A stretch of 64,000 nucleotides of DNA from Cladopsammia gracilis (taxonomy: Eukaryota; Cnidaria; Anthozoa; Scleractinia; Dendrophylliidae). Below the pieces are notes generated by a model that did not search any database, was not told the origin of the DNA, and was given only the letters and a program-made list of their open reading frames with translations. Of the stretch, positions 45,028 to 57,388 are shown in pieces. Where the stretch lies: the NCBI GenBank assembly GCA_022457155.1, contig JAJGOT010001038.1, positions 21,001-85,000 on the forward strand, in the 5' to 3' direction. The translations under genes and the position numbers were made by a program. Within the stretch, counting starts at the first letter, position 1. Every line of letters starts with the position of its first letter.

Positions 45028-47205
45028 GTGTCTGGCCACGGCTACTTTGTATATGCCCCAGAGGTGAGCACTACTTTGTATATGCCCCAGAGGTGAGCAC
45101 TACTTTGTATATGCCCCAGAGGTGAGCACTACTTTGTATATGCCCCAGAGGTGAGCACTACTTTGCCAGTCTTTGTATATGCCCCAGAGGTGAGCACTAC
45201 TTTGCCAGTCTTTGTATATGTCCCAGAGGTGAGCACTACTTTGCCAGTCTTTGTATATGCCCCAGAGGTGAGCACTACTTTGCCAGTCTTTGTATATGCC
45301 CCAGAGGTGAGCACTACTTTGCCAGTCTTTGTATATGCCCCAGAGGTGAGCACTACTTTGCCAGTCTTTGTATATGCCCCAGAGGTGAGCACTACTTTGC
45401 TAGTCTTTGTATATGCCCCGGAGGTGAGCACTACTTTGCTAGTCTTTGTATATGCCCCAGAGGTGAGCACTACTTTGCCAGTCTTATAGTCTGTGAACAG
45501 GCTCACTTTAATTTATAATTATCTCACTAGGGAGTTGAATTACTACAAGAACAACCCAAGAGAATTGAGGATTGTGGTTACCATCCTTATCCTGCCTCAA
45601 TCCCAGCACAAGCTGAAATTGGTGACCAAAATCGTGAGAGTGCTTACAGCCTCACAGTTTTCACTGACTTTTGGAATTAACGCTATATCCATGCCAGGAT
45701 AAAAAAATAAAAATAATTAAATCACTTTATTTTAAGTGTCAAAGTATTTAGCACTGTAGTGCTAACTGGGGACACTAAAAATCATTGAAATAAATATCTA
45801 AAGTAAACTAAACATTGTTAAGAATCCCAACTGGTAGGAGACAGACCAGTTGGTTGTTTACATAGTGAGGTCAACAATTCGAACAAGGGACTTCCACTTA
45901 ATCAGGAAGGTTTGTTGTTACTTTCAGTCTGTGTATGAAATTCCAAGGTGTTGTAATTCAGCTGAAAGCTAACTAATGATCGCTACTTTTCGGTTGTATT
46001 TATTTTGTGGGACTTTTTTATTTTAAATCTTAGAACAGTTCTATTTAGAACCTTTACTGACGGCCACCTCCCCATAACGGCCACCTCTCCACAACAGCCA
46101 TGTTTTCTTGTCCAGACTTCTCATTCACTCACTCAAATCCTCTAATTGATAATCTTCCTATAACAGCCAAAGGTCTGTCCGAAGGTGACTGTTGTAGAGA
46201 GGTTCGATTGTATTTAAAATATCATGTCTTGTTGTTTTGTAGGTGTATCCCACAATAGTTCGATCACTTGGTCTCGGCACCGCCAGTGGTGTTGCTCGGG
46301 TAGGAGCCATGTTAACGCCATACATAGCTCAGGTGAGGAACATCACATAACCTTTTTTTACTTCTGTTAAGTAAATGTGCATTTTTTTTATTTCACATTA
46401 CCTGAGGTCTGTTTTTAGTTCAACATATATTGCTCCGACCAATCAGGGCAAACATTGCTCCATGTTACCCAATACGTTTTGTACCCATACGTTTTCCTGT
46501 GTTGTGCACCGGTTTCCTGCTTTCCCGTGTTTGATACCGGTTCATGTTTTTCCTCCACTTAACACCAGTTGTACATTCCGCATTTGTCATGGGTTGCATG
46601 TTTCCCGCGCTGCATGTTTCCCGCGCTGCATGTTTCCCGCGCTGCATGTTTCCCGCGCTGCATGTTTCCCGCGCTGCATGTTTCCCGCGCTGCATGTTTC
46701 CCACGCTGCATGTTTCCCGCGCTTTGTAACGGTTGCATTTTCTGATTGGCAAAATTTGATGGGTTTGTTTTTGCTTTTAAATTTCTTATCTATTCAGATT
46801 TTTTGAAGAGACAGAATTAAAATAACTCACTTGGTTTTTATAAACTGTATGTGTAACTGTAGTTAATTAAGTTAGATACACGGCATTCATGGAAAACAGG
46901 TATAGTTTAGTGCAATTTTGAGTAGTATTTTTAAGAGACTCTTAGATATGTATTTATTATTATTAAATATTGTTATGTAGTTATACTTTATATGTAACAA
47001 AAAAACCTGATGAATTTTTTACCGTGTTAAAATAAAGATTTGAGATTTGAGATGTGATTAAATAGTGCCCGTTTCCTCTTTATTCCTGTAGGTATTGGTC
47101 AGGGTTTCATTTCATTTCACTATTGGTGTTTATATAGCAGTAAGCCTGATGGCTTTTGTCGCAACACTTCTTCTTCCTTACGAAACCAAAGGACGTCCCA
47201 TGCAG
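45028..47205 (+). CDS. SV2/SVOP-like transporter, 3' exons
   Basis: Three coding pieces: one ending GYFVYAPE at 45063 (donor GTGAGC), 46243-46332 ([30 protein letters not shown]) and 47092-47205 ([38 protein letters not shown]). The last two are phase 0 at both ends with clean AG/GT borders. The joined motif Y-A-P-E-V-Y-P-T-x-x-R and the final ETKG are hallmarks of the C-terminal half of SV2-related (SVOP) and SLC22 major-facilitator transporters; two membrane helices lie in these exons. The exact start of the first piece is uncertain (candidate acceptor near 45027). A possible terminal exon is GAAACGTGA at 51252 after TTTTTACAG, giving Glu-Thr-stop. Upstream exons were not found in the window. 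Confidence 0.65.
45042..45485 (+). repeat. 29/39-bp minisatellite made from an exon end and its splice donor
   Basis: Twelve copies of TTTGTATATGCCCCAGAGGT followed by GAGCACTAC. GAG|GTGAGC occurs at 45061, 45090, 45119, 45148, 45187, 45226, 45265, 45304, 45343, 45382, 45421 and 45460. The first three intervals are 29 bp, the rest 39 bp (with TTGCCAGTC or TTGCTAGTC added). The array therefore repeats the transporter's YFVYAPE exon end together with the 5' splice site. Reading on from donor 1 meets TGA within the next unit. Confidence 0.92.
46055..46215. mobile_element. Degraded MITE related to 20912-21088
   Basis: Contains GACGGCCACCTCCCCATAAC and GAGAGGTTCGATTGTA; the left end is poorly preserved. 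It lies in the intron just before the transporter exon at 46243. Confidence 0.5.
46594..46723. repeat. 16-bp tandem repeat
   Basis: About eight units of GCATGTTTCCCGCGCT, one with CACGCT. It lies in the intron between transporter exons 46332 and 47092. Confidence 0.95.
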
Positions 47206-47399
47206 GTCAGTATCACAAACATTTGTTGGTTTCCAGTTCAAGTTAAGTGTATCTCAAGTTAGAGCTTGAATCAAGCGCACTTGAGATTTTCAAGAAGCGC
47301 TTCTGAAAATTGGAGTTAATACCTGATAACTGAGAAAGTGTTTTGCTGGAACATAGGCTGTCAGTCACTAGCAATATTTTTGCGCCGTCGCACAAGTCT

Positions 47400-47640
47400 T
47401 AGTACTTTCCTGTGGTACTGTTTATTATGCTGTACAAGGTGGTTCTAACTTTTGTTTCTGTAAATGAGATCCTAAAGTATGACCATTCAAATGAAAGCTA
47501 CTGAGCAGTACTTTCCTGTGGTACTGTTTATTATGCTGTACAAGGTGGTTCTAACTTTTGAGTCTGTGGATGAAATCCTAAAGTGTGATCATTCAAATGA
47601 AAGCTACTGAGCAGTACTTTCCTGTGGTACTGTTTATTAT
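47400..47640. repeat. ~108-bp repeat array, left part
   Basis: Two and a fraction units, ending GGTACTGTTTATTAT at 47626-47640, which is the left target duplication of the retrotransposon that follows. Confidence 0.85.
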
Positions 47641-50415
47641 TTTTTTTTTCTTTATTTTTTTTTATTATTTTTTTTAATTTACCACTTATTTTATTTACAA
47701 TGTTCATACTGATAAATACTAAAAGTATAATCTCGATTCCAACAAGTAAATACAGTCCAAGTGGTGTTAAGTATTTGAAATTTAAGTAAAAACAACAACA
47801 ACAACAACAACAACAACAAAAAAAAAGGAACTAGGAACTAGGAACTAGATTATTACAGAAATTATAATATGAAAAGAGAGAAAAAATTGCAAGCTTAACT
47901 ATGTAGAAGACAATTACTGTTAAATAAAATGTTTCCAATTCCTATTAAAATTGTCAATGGTTTTGCTTTTGTATGCTATTTGTTGTAAAATTTCGAGTTT
48001 GCTTTTAAGTAGAGAAGGGAAGCAGTCAAAGGGAACATCATCGCTGTCTTGGATAGTTGACAGGTTTCAGAGTCACATATCTTCATGCGGAAAAGCGAAT
48101 ATCTAGTTGGAAGTATATTGTGAATAATTTTATATTGAAAAATTTCAAGTTTTGTTTCGAGCGTGGTAGCAAGGGGAGGTTATAAACACTCTTTAAGCAT
48201 TCTTTCGAGAAGCCATATCGTAATAATTTTTGTTCAGCAGTGGGAGGTTGAAACTGGTGGTCTCTAATTGCTGCATAGACAACACGGGTGGTGAAATCTT
48301 TGGGCATTGGACGTTGTTGTAACACATTGTCATTTTCGATCGGGATTTTTGTTCTTTTAATTTCGCGTCTCCAGTTTCGTGGAATGGCGCTTATTAAACC
48401 GTAGTAAGTTGTAAATGGCACGCGAAGTTGGAAGGCTGTTTGAAATTTGTCATATGTCAAAAAGTTAAGATTTTCGTCAAGCAGGTCTTTGATGTATGTG
48501 ATTCCAAATTGATGCCATTGTTTAAAGTAGATCATGTGTTTGTTTATCAGAATGTCTTTATTATTCTAGATGATTTCACTTTGTTTATATTTATTTTCTT
48601 CTGAGATGATAAGTTTGTTTTCTTGCCAGTTCTTTAGTATTTCAAGATAGAAGGGTGGTACATCATTCAGATCCAGTAATTTAATGTTGTAGTTACAATT
48701 GAGTAAGAAAGGAAGACCACCATATTCCTTAAAGAAATGTTCGATTAAAGTTCTCCAGGAGGAGTTGGAGTTTTGTCGTATTCTTTGAATCCAGGCAATT
48801 TTGAGCGCGGTGTTCATTATTTCAAAGTCGATCATTTTTAAGCCACCTTTATTTTTTTCGCCAATCACTGTCGTTTTCTTAATTTTTGGGGGTTTGCCTT
48901 CCCAAATAAAATTAAAAATCATGCTGTTGATAGCGTTTGAAAACTTTGTGGGTAAAGTAAGATTGGAGCTGTTGAAAATTAACTTAGATAAGGCTAGGGT
49001 TTTGACGATATTTATTCTGCCGATTAAAGTAAGTTTCCTATTTTTCCAGATATTTAAAATCTTTTCCATATTTCGCAATTTTTCGTCGAAATTGAGCTTA
49101 TCGGCCTTACTATTGTCGTATGAAAAGAAAACACCTAATGTGCAGATGGGATCGATGGGCCAGTTGAAATTAAAAGGGGTTTCACGTTTATCTTTCCACT
49201 TGCCAAGCCACATAGCTTCGGTTTTGGACGTGTTGACTTCTAAGCCAGAAACAACTTTAAATTTATTTAGCAGCTCAATTAAATGGCCGACAGATTCTGT
49301 GTCACTAAGAAACACTGTGGTATCATCTGTATACATGGTCGTTTTAATTTCGAGATTTCCTATCGTTATTCCTTTAATGTGAGCGTGACTTTTAATGGCT
49401 CTCGCGAGGAGGTCCAGGCCAATGACAAAAAGGAGACCTGATAGTGGACAACCTTGTCTCACACCACGCTTTAAGGAAAAGAAATGAGAAGCGTGGCCGT
49501 TGTTAAGAACACAGCTAATAATATTGGAGTATATAGTCCTAAACCATTGTAGAAATTCCGGTCCAAAATTAAAGAGCAGGAGAGCTTTCTCCAAGTACTT
49601 CCACTCAATGGTATCAAAAGCTTTTCGGAAATCCACGAAAACAGCGATGCCGGGCGAATTTTGTTTTTCCAAGTAGAACATTAGATCTTGTATTAATCGA
49701 ATGTTTTCTCCGATGTAACGTCCTTTTACGTAGCCGGTTTGGTCGGGATTTATAATTTTGGGTAATACTTTGTCTAAGCGATTTGCCAATACTTTAGTAA
49801 GAATTTTGTAGTCGACATTCAAAAGAGATATCGGTCTAAGGTTTTCAAGGATGGTATTATCTTTGTACTTTTTTTGGAATAAGAGAAATTATTCCTCGCC
49901 GCTGGGATATCGACATGGAACCGTTTGTGAACGCGTAATTAAAACTTTTAACGATTAGCGATTTTAGTTCTGGCCAGAAATATTTTAAAAATTCAGATGT
50001 CAGGCCGTCAGCCCCGGGGTTTTGGCAGCAGCAAAATCTTTTAAAGCTTTAAAAGCTTCAATCTCTGTAATTAAACCTTCACACGAGGCTTGATCGTAGT
50101 CGGACAAAGTCGGGATGTTGTTTGGATTAAAGAATACACCGTTATCTGGGTTGTCGGCACAATAAGATTCTTGTGATTCGTATAAAGATTTGTAAAACTT
50201 ACTTTGTTCTTCTAAAATATCGAGCTGGTTCCGGTTAGTGATAACAGTACCATTTTTAAGCTTTAGTTTGGAAATAACTTTTTTAGAGTGGTTTCGTTTT
50301 TCAAGGTTTAAAAAGTATTTGTTGTTACGCTCTCCTTGTTCGTGCCATCTTGTCCGGCGTCTAAGAATGGTGCCACGAGTTTTGAGTGCCGTTATTTTTT
50401 CGAGACGAGCTCGAA
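47641..50415 (-). mobile_element. 5'-truncated L1/Tx1-type retrotransposon with 15-bp target duplication
   Basis: GGTACTGTTTATTAT occurs at 47626-47640 and 50416-50430; removing the insert restores a normal ~108-bp repeat unit. On the minus strand the 3' end is at 47641 (A-rich tail seen as T-rich sequence on the plus strand), preceded by a (CAA)n-like tract at about 47789-47820. The 5' part is cut off inside the region between endonuclease and reverse transcriptase. The segment upstream of 49822 still encodes recognisable pieces (e.g. LTSEFLKYFWPELKSLI, NTILENLRPISLL) in shifted frames. Confidence 0.93.
48083..49822 (-). pseudogene. Reverse transcriptase of the L1/Tx1-type element
   Basis: Frame 49822-48566 (418 aa) reads NVDYKILTKVLANRLDKVLP, NPDQTGYVKGRYIGENIRLI, FVDFRKAFDTIEW, RGVRQGCPLSGLLF, MYTDDTTVFLSDTES and LGVFFSYD, the ordered motifs of an L1-type reverse transcriptase. 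The catalytic box reads YTDD, keeping both Asp residues. A TAG codon at 48566-48568 interrupts it, and the same frame continues from 48535 to 48083 with WHQFGITYIKDLLDENLNFL, the usual post-RT domain. After 48083 the frame is lost. One stop codon and 5' truncation make it inactive. Confidence 0.92.
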
Positions 50416-50690
50416 GGTACTGTTTATTATGCTGTACAAGGTGGTTCTAACTTTTGTGTCTGTGGATGAAATCCTAAAGTGTGACCATTCAGAGTAAAGC
50501 TATTGAGCAGTACTTTTCCTGTGGTACTGTTTATTATGCTGTACAAGGTGGTTCTAACTTTTGTGTCTGTGGATGAAATCCTAAAGTGTGATCATTCAAA
50601 TACAAGCTATCGAGGATTCCTTTTTGTGTTACTATTTATTATGCTGTACAAGATGGTTATATCTTTTGATTCTAGATTAAATTCTGGTTC
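50416..50690. repeat. ~108-bp repeat array, right part
   Basis: Starts with the right target duplication and continues for about two and a half units (GCTGTACAAGGTGGTTCTAA, GTGACCATTCAGAGTAAAGC and so on) before fading at about 50690. Confidence 0.85.
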
Positions 50691-50799
50691 AAATAACAAC
50701 AATTTATTTTGGGTAAATAAGGAAACTCACAGCTTGTCTTTTCCACCCGTTGGTGTTCTGAGAAATATGCTATTTTTTCAAAAGTTAAATCTTTGTTCA

Positions 50800-51165
50800 T
50801 GTTTCACTTGAAAGGTAAGGCACTAGCCGGCCTGTTTTGAAAATTGTGTGTAACTTATTTTTAAAAATGTAAGCCCGAAATGGAATATGACTGCGTTCGG
50901 TCTGTTGCTGCGGTTCACTTGAAAAGTGCGGGACCCAAACGACGTTTAGCAACTCAGTTTTTATATTTTTATATTGGTGGTAATCAGGATATTTAAAATA
51001 AACAACGAAGCATGCATGACTTGTAAAATCTGAAAGATATCGTCGTTTTGACAATGCACCACCCCTGGGCTGACCTGTTTTAGCAAATGCCCCACCCTTG
51101 GAATGGAAAAGTTATAAAATGCCCGACAAATGAGCGGGCTTGGAATTGACATAGCCATTAAGCGT
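50800..51165 (-). repeat. Dispersed repeat with GAGCGGGCTTGGAA end (copy 1)
   Basis: Matches the region 60995-61375 in opposite orientation (shared CCTTACCTTTCAAGTG, TTTTCAAAACAGGCC, AAAAACTGAG, TGCTTCGTTGTTTATTTTAA, GGGGCATTTGCTAAAA and TCGGGCATTTTATAAC blocks) and, over its end, 61860-61973. It covers the intron/3' region of the transporter gene. Confidence 0.8.
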
Positions 51166-52408
51166 ATAGTTTATAGTTATGTTGCTTCAGTGACTGACAA
51201 AAACCTGACAAAGTGTTATAATTTTGTCTTTCTTTAATTCTCTTTTTACAGGAAACGTGATCAGTTATTTCTGGAGAGGCGTTTGCAGTTTTATTTTAAG
51301 TGCATTGGCGATAAAAGTAGATTAGTCTTTCAATGGTCTTTACAAGGCTGCTGTTAACGGAGATTTAGATTTATTAGAGCTTCTTGCATAGGTTGGGTAT
51401 TTTCTCGAGATGGTATGAATTTTTTATTGACAGAAATTTTCAATTCTATTTTTAGAATAGTGTAAGAAATCAAGGTATATTTTGATTGCCATTATGTTTT
51501 ACTATGAAGGCATTTTCATATCGCAAAGTAATCTGGATTGTGTGTTATGCAACCTTTTTAGGATCTTAGCTTGTTCGAATCTTTTATGACAAACTTTTGG
51601 AAACTCCTTTTTGTGGCCTTTTTACAATCCTTTTCGAACCTCTTGGTCGATTCTCTCGGAAGTCGATTCGCCCGGAATGAAAGTCGATTCACCCGGAATG
51701 AATACAGATTCGCCCAGTCCGTTACTTTTCTTAACGAACACACTGAGTGCTTCCTATCTTAGCTGCTTGACGAGTTCATTACTATATGAAGGACTATGTA
51801 TGCAAGCAAAGGAATTAATCTTATCGAGATGTTACATTTAGTCGTCATGTTACGCATTTAGCGTTTACTAGTGTCAAATTGAGGACTCGGGCGAATCGAC
51901 CGATTACTATTGTACTACCGCTAAGAGAAAGGCGATTGTACACATAACTTTATTGTTAGCCTGCGTAGCAGTAGCCTTCAACACAGGAGTCCTTAGGGTT
52001 TTTCACGCGCTTTCCCCCGGCGCGACCCCGGCGTAATTACGTAGACGTAAACTTTGGCGCAGGAAATGGTGCGATTCACGGTCGCGCGTTGAAGCGTTGA
52101 AGCGCTTGCGCGCGACTCGAGGTCTCGCAATTTCACCAGGCTGGTGCAATACCGCGTGGTAAAATATATATATTTCTGTATTTATTGCTATATTTATTGG
52201 GATAGGGGAGAAGGAGTTAATAATAAACGTTTATTACCAAGTTCCCCATAATAAGATTTATTAGTAATGGTGTATTTGAATAATTTTAAAAATTCTCCTT
52301 ATGGTGCAATTGTATTTTGCAAAAAGAATGTGATAAATAAAAGAGGGTTGAATAACTTTAAAAGTTGTTTTTGTCCCTTTAACCACTTTTCTCAGAGGTG
52401 AAAATATA
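51166..52408. other. Unassigned sequence after the transporter
   Basis: Includes the candidate last transporter exon (51252-51260), three short repeats of CGATTC(G/A)CCCGGAATGA at 51663-51722, and a GC-rich dispersed repeat at about 51958-52150 (CCCCCGGCGCGACCCCGGCG). No other gene is supported. Confidence 0.4.
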
Positions 52409-53239
52409 GCCTGCCGCACACTTGAGGAAAGTGCTGAGCAAAATTCCTCGCGAGGTAGTGAGCTCAGCTGTTTCCTCAAGTGTGCGCTGGAGTTTTTGTG
52501 AGTTTTTTGCCTCGCGACCAATGAAACGGAGAGCTATATAATGCATGGAAGCAAAAAAGGGAGAAGAATGGGATGTAAGCGCAACTATAGGCCCTCAAGT
52601 GAAGGAGAAATGTAAAAACGCAAGACGATGAATTGAAAAAGGAGTTTAAAAAAAACGCCATAAGCATTTTGATTAAATACAAACAAACAAAAACAAACTA
52701 AACTTCTTGATCATTGATAATTTGCAATTCACGGCACTTTAGTGAGCTCACTAAAAACTTATTAATAAACAACACATATTGATGATATGAAAATATATTT
52801 ATCTGCTCAGTTGGTCTGTCATTCTCGTCAGGGGCACAGTGACACAGACCCGGTAGAGAGATTAATTCTAACAAAACATTCCTCCCGAAATAATAAAAAT
52901 GCCCACGAGAGACAGGAAAACTTCGATGATTTATATATCATATTATATTAATTTATCTCCTTGTCCACCATCTTGAATGTCGAGCTTGAAATCACGTGAG
53001 CTCGCCTTTCAATTTTATTGGATAATCGATTTATTTGGCTCGGCCAGATTCTCGCGACGCCCGCACACGATGAGGAATTTGTCTCACGAGGCAAAAAACA
53101 GCAAACACGACAGAAACTGGCCTCACGACCTCGCGAGGCGACAAACTCACAAAAACTCCAGCGCACACTTGAGGAAACAGCTAGGCTAACTACCTCGCGA
53201 GGAATTTTGCTCAGCACTGTCCTCAAGTGTGCGGCAGGC
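52409..53239. mobile_element. 831-bp inverted-repeat element
   Basis: Ends GCCTGCCGCACACTTGAGGA and its complement; pairing continues for over 110 bp through GTGCTGAGCAAAATTCCTCG and the GTGAGTTTTTTGCCTCGCGA region. No transposase is present. Flanks ATA and TTA suggest a 2-3 bp duplication but it is not exact. Confidence 0.85.
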
Positions 53240-53931
53240 TTATGACAATTTTACAGTCAACAATTCTTGTATCTCTACCTCTGCAATACTAACTCCTCCA
53301 AAAGACGAACAGTTGAACGGTCACTTGGTTTTCGCCCGATTCTCAGACGGTGCGAGGTCGCGAAGAGTCTTTTAATAATTCTATTCGCAAACCTCTTTAT
53401 TGATTAATTATATTGCTATTTATTACGGGAACCTTGGTTATGCCAAGTTTGGTGGAGATAATGCACTAGTGATTGTTCAGATTCACCCTGTTTTCACAAT
53501 GTTGAAATGTTGAAAAGTTATCTTTCTCCAGCAGAAACGAATGTGAACGGAAATTGCAAAATCCCCCCCCCCCCCCTCTCCCCCCGCTAATTTCTTCCGC
53601 TCTCCCCCAGCAATGTGAATCCCACATCCCGCTCCTGTTTTCCCGGTTTCTACTCCATATTCCCTCCACTAATTCCACCTCAATCAAACTTGTCGGTATT
53701 TCCTCGTTAATTTTTCCCATTCTTCGACCAATACAAAAAGTGTTCGTTGTCTTTTGTTGCCCCGTTTTCTAATTCCCCTAGGCATATCATCAAAACTTTG
53801 GAAGAGGAGCTATTGCACGTGCAAATGGTTTTAAATTTGCCACGAAATCAAAAAAGATTGATTTGAATTTTAAAATGAATATTCATTTGATTTTTTCTTC
53901 CCGACACCTTTTACCTCGACGACGAAAGAAC

Positions 53932-54167
53932 ATGGCGAACGAAGGTGAACATAAATGCCGTTTTGTAGTAACTTTGAAGGAAAAAACTCCAAGTGAGCGC
54001 CGCTTGTTCCAGTTGGAAACCACCCTTGACGTTAAGAATACAGCATGGCCTCAGAATACGCGAAACGAGTACTCAGAGCTTTGCCACATCCGAGCTATGG
54101 TCATGGTTCCAAGCACGTGGATCAACGCTTTAGATGTATTTCGCTGGAGGCAACTTCTTTATAACAG
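53932..54167 (+). CDS. Open exon of unknown protein
   Basis: Starts MANEGEHKCRFVVTLKEKTP and stays open for 78 codons to LLYNR, where AACAG|GTAATT is a good donor; without splicing the frame stops at once. The copy at 798-1033 is frameshifted. The family is not recognised. Charged, soluble, no signal peptide. A following exon could not be found, so expression is unproven. Confidence 0.4.
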
Positions 54168-54469
54168 GTAATTTCTAGTTATCCTTAGATCTTTTATTTT
54201 CGCGGAGTTTATGGAATTCGCGAAAATCGTGCAAAACTGGTTTGGTAAATTTTACGCTGTTAAATTTATTCGATATTTGAGGGTTTAAATCTTGGAAAAG
54301 TAGGGTCAATTACAAAGTTTCAACTTGAGACAATAGAGAGCATTTATTTACGCAGACTTGTTCACGAAGCTTCCAACATGTACAAAAATAGGAGCGATTT
54401 TAGTAATTTACCATGATATCCCTAAACGTTTGGTAGAACGAGGCTTATGACAACAAAAGAATAGGTAAA

Positions 54470-54615
54470 CGCTTTTTCGTTTGTCTCACGATGGAGTCAC
54501 TTTAAGATGTTGATCGCGACGTTTCGACTGCTATTACTGCTAGTCTTCATCAGGCGATGAGGTCGATTGGTTACGTGTCGCTTATGTAGCACGTTGGCTT
54601 GTTGCCATTGGTGCA
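54470..54615. mobile_element. Retroelement-like insertion in copy 2
   Basis: Present in copy 2 but not at the equivalent place in copy 1 (near 3645). Contains CGACGTTTCGACTGC and CTAGTCTTCATCAGGCGATG, which resemble terminal sequence of Penelope-like retroelements as remembered. No coding part remains. Confidence 0.35.
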
Positions 54616-57007
54616 TTCAATGACATGCAAATAAGTGGCCGGATATTCTACAGTTCAGCCGAAAATACAATTTAACAAAGATTTTTTTATTTACGTCAGT
54701 GCAGTTGTTTCTTATTACTGTTTGTTATGCTGTGGATTCTGTGAAAGGTGGCTCTAATTTTTTTAGTTTGGGGGTAAAATCCCAGAGTGTGATCATTCAA
54801 ATGCCTCTAAGAAGCTATTGAGCAGTACTGTCCTGTGGTACTGTTTGTTAGTTTGGGGGTAAAATCCTAGTGTGTGACTGTTCAAATGTAAGCTCTTCAG
54901 CAGTTCTTTCTTGTGGTGCTCTTTGTCAAACTGGAATTTTGCAATTTTAATGCAGAATTTTAATTTTGGCCATTATCAGCAGTAAAGAAGTTTAAGGTTC
55001 GGGTTTCACACTCAGACCACCTTACAGAACCAGGAGCCTATTATGGACTCCTGACACAACATAGCATTGTAGGAAAGTAACCAATCAACAGCTTTCATTT
55101 TAATAGTCGCACTTTAGACCCTTTTAATAAATACCAGAATGCATCATATTCCGTTCTCGATGTCAAATGTATTATTTTGAATCGTAAAGAGAATTCAAAA
55201 GAAAATGTTTGACGTCATTAGCGGAAAATGATGCATCGTGGTATTTATTAAAATTGTCTATAAGTTCATCCACATCAATTAAAAGTTGATTAACTCAATG
55301 TCCAACCCTGGGAATGAAAGGGATAAGACCCCAGGGTTTGGGAGGGGGGGGGGATACTCGGGTGCAATAGTGATGGGGGAGGTGCGAAGACCACTTTTGG
55401 GTTTGAAATTTGTTATATGAAGACTTTTTGTGGTGACATTTTTGGGGTGAACAATTTTGGCGAGGACGCTTATGGAGGGCTTTTTGGGGGTTCTGAGCCG
55501 TTGGACATTGTTGGGATCTAGTTTTTGGTGTCTAAAAATTTGGCCTCATTTTTTTTCTTTCTTTCTTTTTTCCTTTCAAGATCAAAACAAATTTCTGTGA
55601 AAAAGGCAACGTATTAAGGCTACGTTATGGGGTGTTTTGTAAATTTTGGGGTAAATTTTGGTTATGTTTGGGTGGTAATAGTTTTTCTCAAAGGATTGGG
55701 GTAGGGAGAGTAGAGTCCCACCCTCACCGGTCCACCCGCACGAGAGAGCTCTTAATGAGCTAATGATGCTGAAAGCTTTATATAAGAGGCGACAGCGTCT
55801 TTTCCTCCCATGCATGTGGGACACATTTCTTTCCCTGTTTTGGTGCTGACATAACAATAAACTGCAAGGCTGATTTGACTACGTAAAAAAGAAGACTTTG
55901 CAAGACACCAATACGACAAAACCGATAAAGGAGGGTAGCAACCGCGGACAGCAGTCATAAACAGCAGTCATAACGTCATATCATAAAATTATTGTTTTCA
56001 TTCATAACTCTGGCAGGCAGACGTCTTGAACTCGTGGATTTCTTGGCATCTATTCTATTTGCTTGATGTCGATTACATCAGGGAGTTTCTTGGAAAAGTT
56101 TGTTTTAAGCTTTAAGTCGTGATGCTTCAATAAGCTTATACACTCAGATTCTTCTCTCTTGTGACAAAACCTCGTACAACACACAACTCGGCCCACGATA
56201 GCATACCGATTATGAAATTATGGAAATACACTGATATCCAATTTTTCTTCCTGCGTTTCCAGCATTCTGAAGAATATTTCTTGAGTCGTTCAATGTGTGG
56301 ACAATCGTCGTCAATCTTCACCAGGCGTAATATGCGTGACTTGCCTCGTTTCCAGTCCAACCTCGGCACACTGGGACTCAGCCTTGCGTGACAAGGAACA
56401 AGTAATTTTTCAGCCTTTTGTTTGCTAAAGGACAAAAAATTAGTGGCAATTTGAACCATTTTTCTTTAATAAGGCAAGGTTTTACAAGCAAAAGCCAAAT
56501 TATGGCCTAAACGCAGCTTTTGATCGCAGATTTTCCTGTGTTTTACGATGATTATTTTTATATTTTATATTCTTCAAAACCGACTTCCATAAAAATGATA
56601 TCGATTGCTTTGCGAGGTAAGCTTGGTTTGTTTGTTTTGGTTCAATGCAATATACATATTATTAAACATAGAAGCGATATTTTTGTTCTCTAATACGTTT
56701 TTACAAACTGGTCAACCTTGGATTGATATCGCCACTCTTGGATTTCAAAACGACATGTGCATGTAAATAAGGCCGGAATAGTTTATAGAAATCACAACAC
56801 CATACTAAAGAAGGCGAACCATGGGAAAAAAAAGTGACATAAATTAGGCAAAATCGAACCAAATTTGCAAAACTGGTAACCTATTTTACATGTCTGATGA
56901 ATCTCAGTCTTTTATATGAAGTTCATACCCTAATTATAAGTAAAATTCCATATTCACATGATAACACTTTTTCTCGAGCGTTTTCCGTTACCCAACGACA
57001 CGACTGA

Positions 57008-57388
57008 GGCCCCGTCCACACGTATACGTTTACGTTCGTAAACGCATATTTTTTAATCTAAAACGATCCCGTCCACACGAAGCCAGCCATCGTTTACGAT
57101 TCGTTTTCACCTGTCCACACGTAAACGCTAAAACGATACGTAAACGCTAAAAATCTGCATTGAGCATACGCCTTAAACAGCTGTGACATCAGCGTTTACG
57201 AAAATATCCGTTTACGCTGTCCACACGTAAACGAGTATACGGCGTTTTCGAAAATAACCAATTTGGAGAGCGTTTTCGAAAATATCCGTTTAGGGTGACC
57301 GTTTTCATCGTTTACGTGTGGACAGGAGGCCTAAACGCATAAAAAAGTATGCGTTTACGAACGTAAACGTATACGTGTGGACGGGGCC
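57008..57388. mobile_element. 381-bp palindromic element with empty-site proof
   Basis: Ends GGCCCCGTCCACACGTATAC and its exact complement, flanked by TGA at 57005-57007 and 57389-57391 (or CTGAG if the end base is counted as target). Copy 1 of the duplication reads ATTACTGAGATTATAGC at 6304-6320 without it. The interior repeats CGTTTACG and GTCCACACGTAAACG blocks. Confidence 0.93.

Noticed and set aside
48801..49382. 193-codon plus-strand frame
   Set aside because: It is the antisense shadow of the L1/Tx1 reverse transcriptase.
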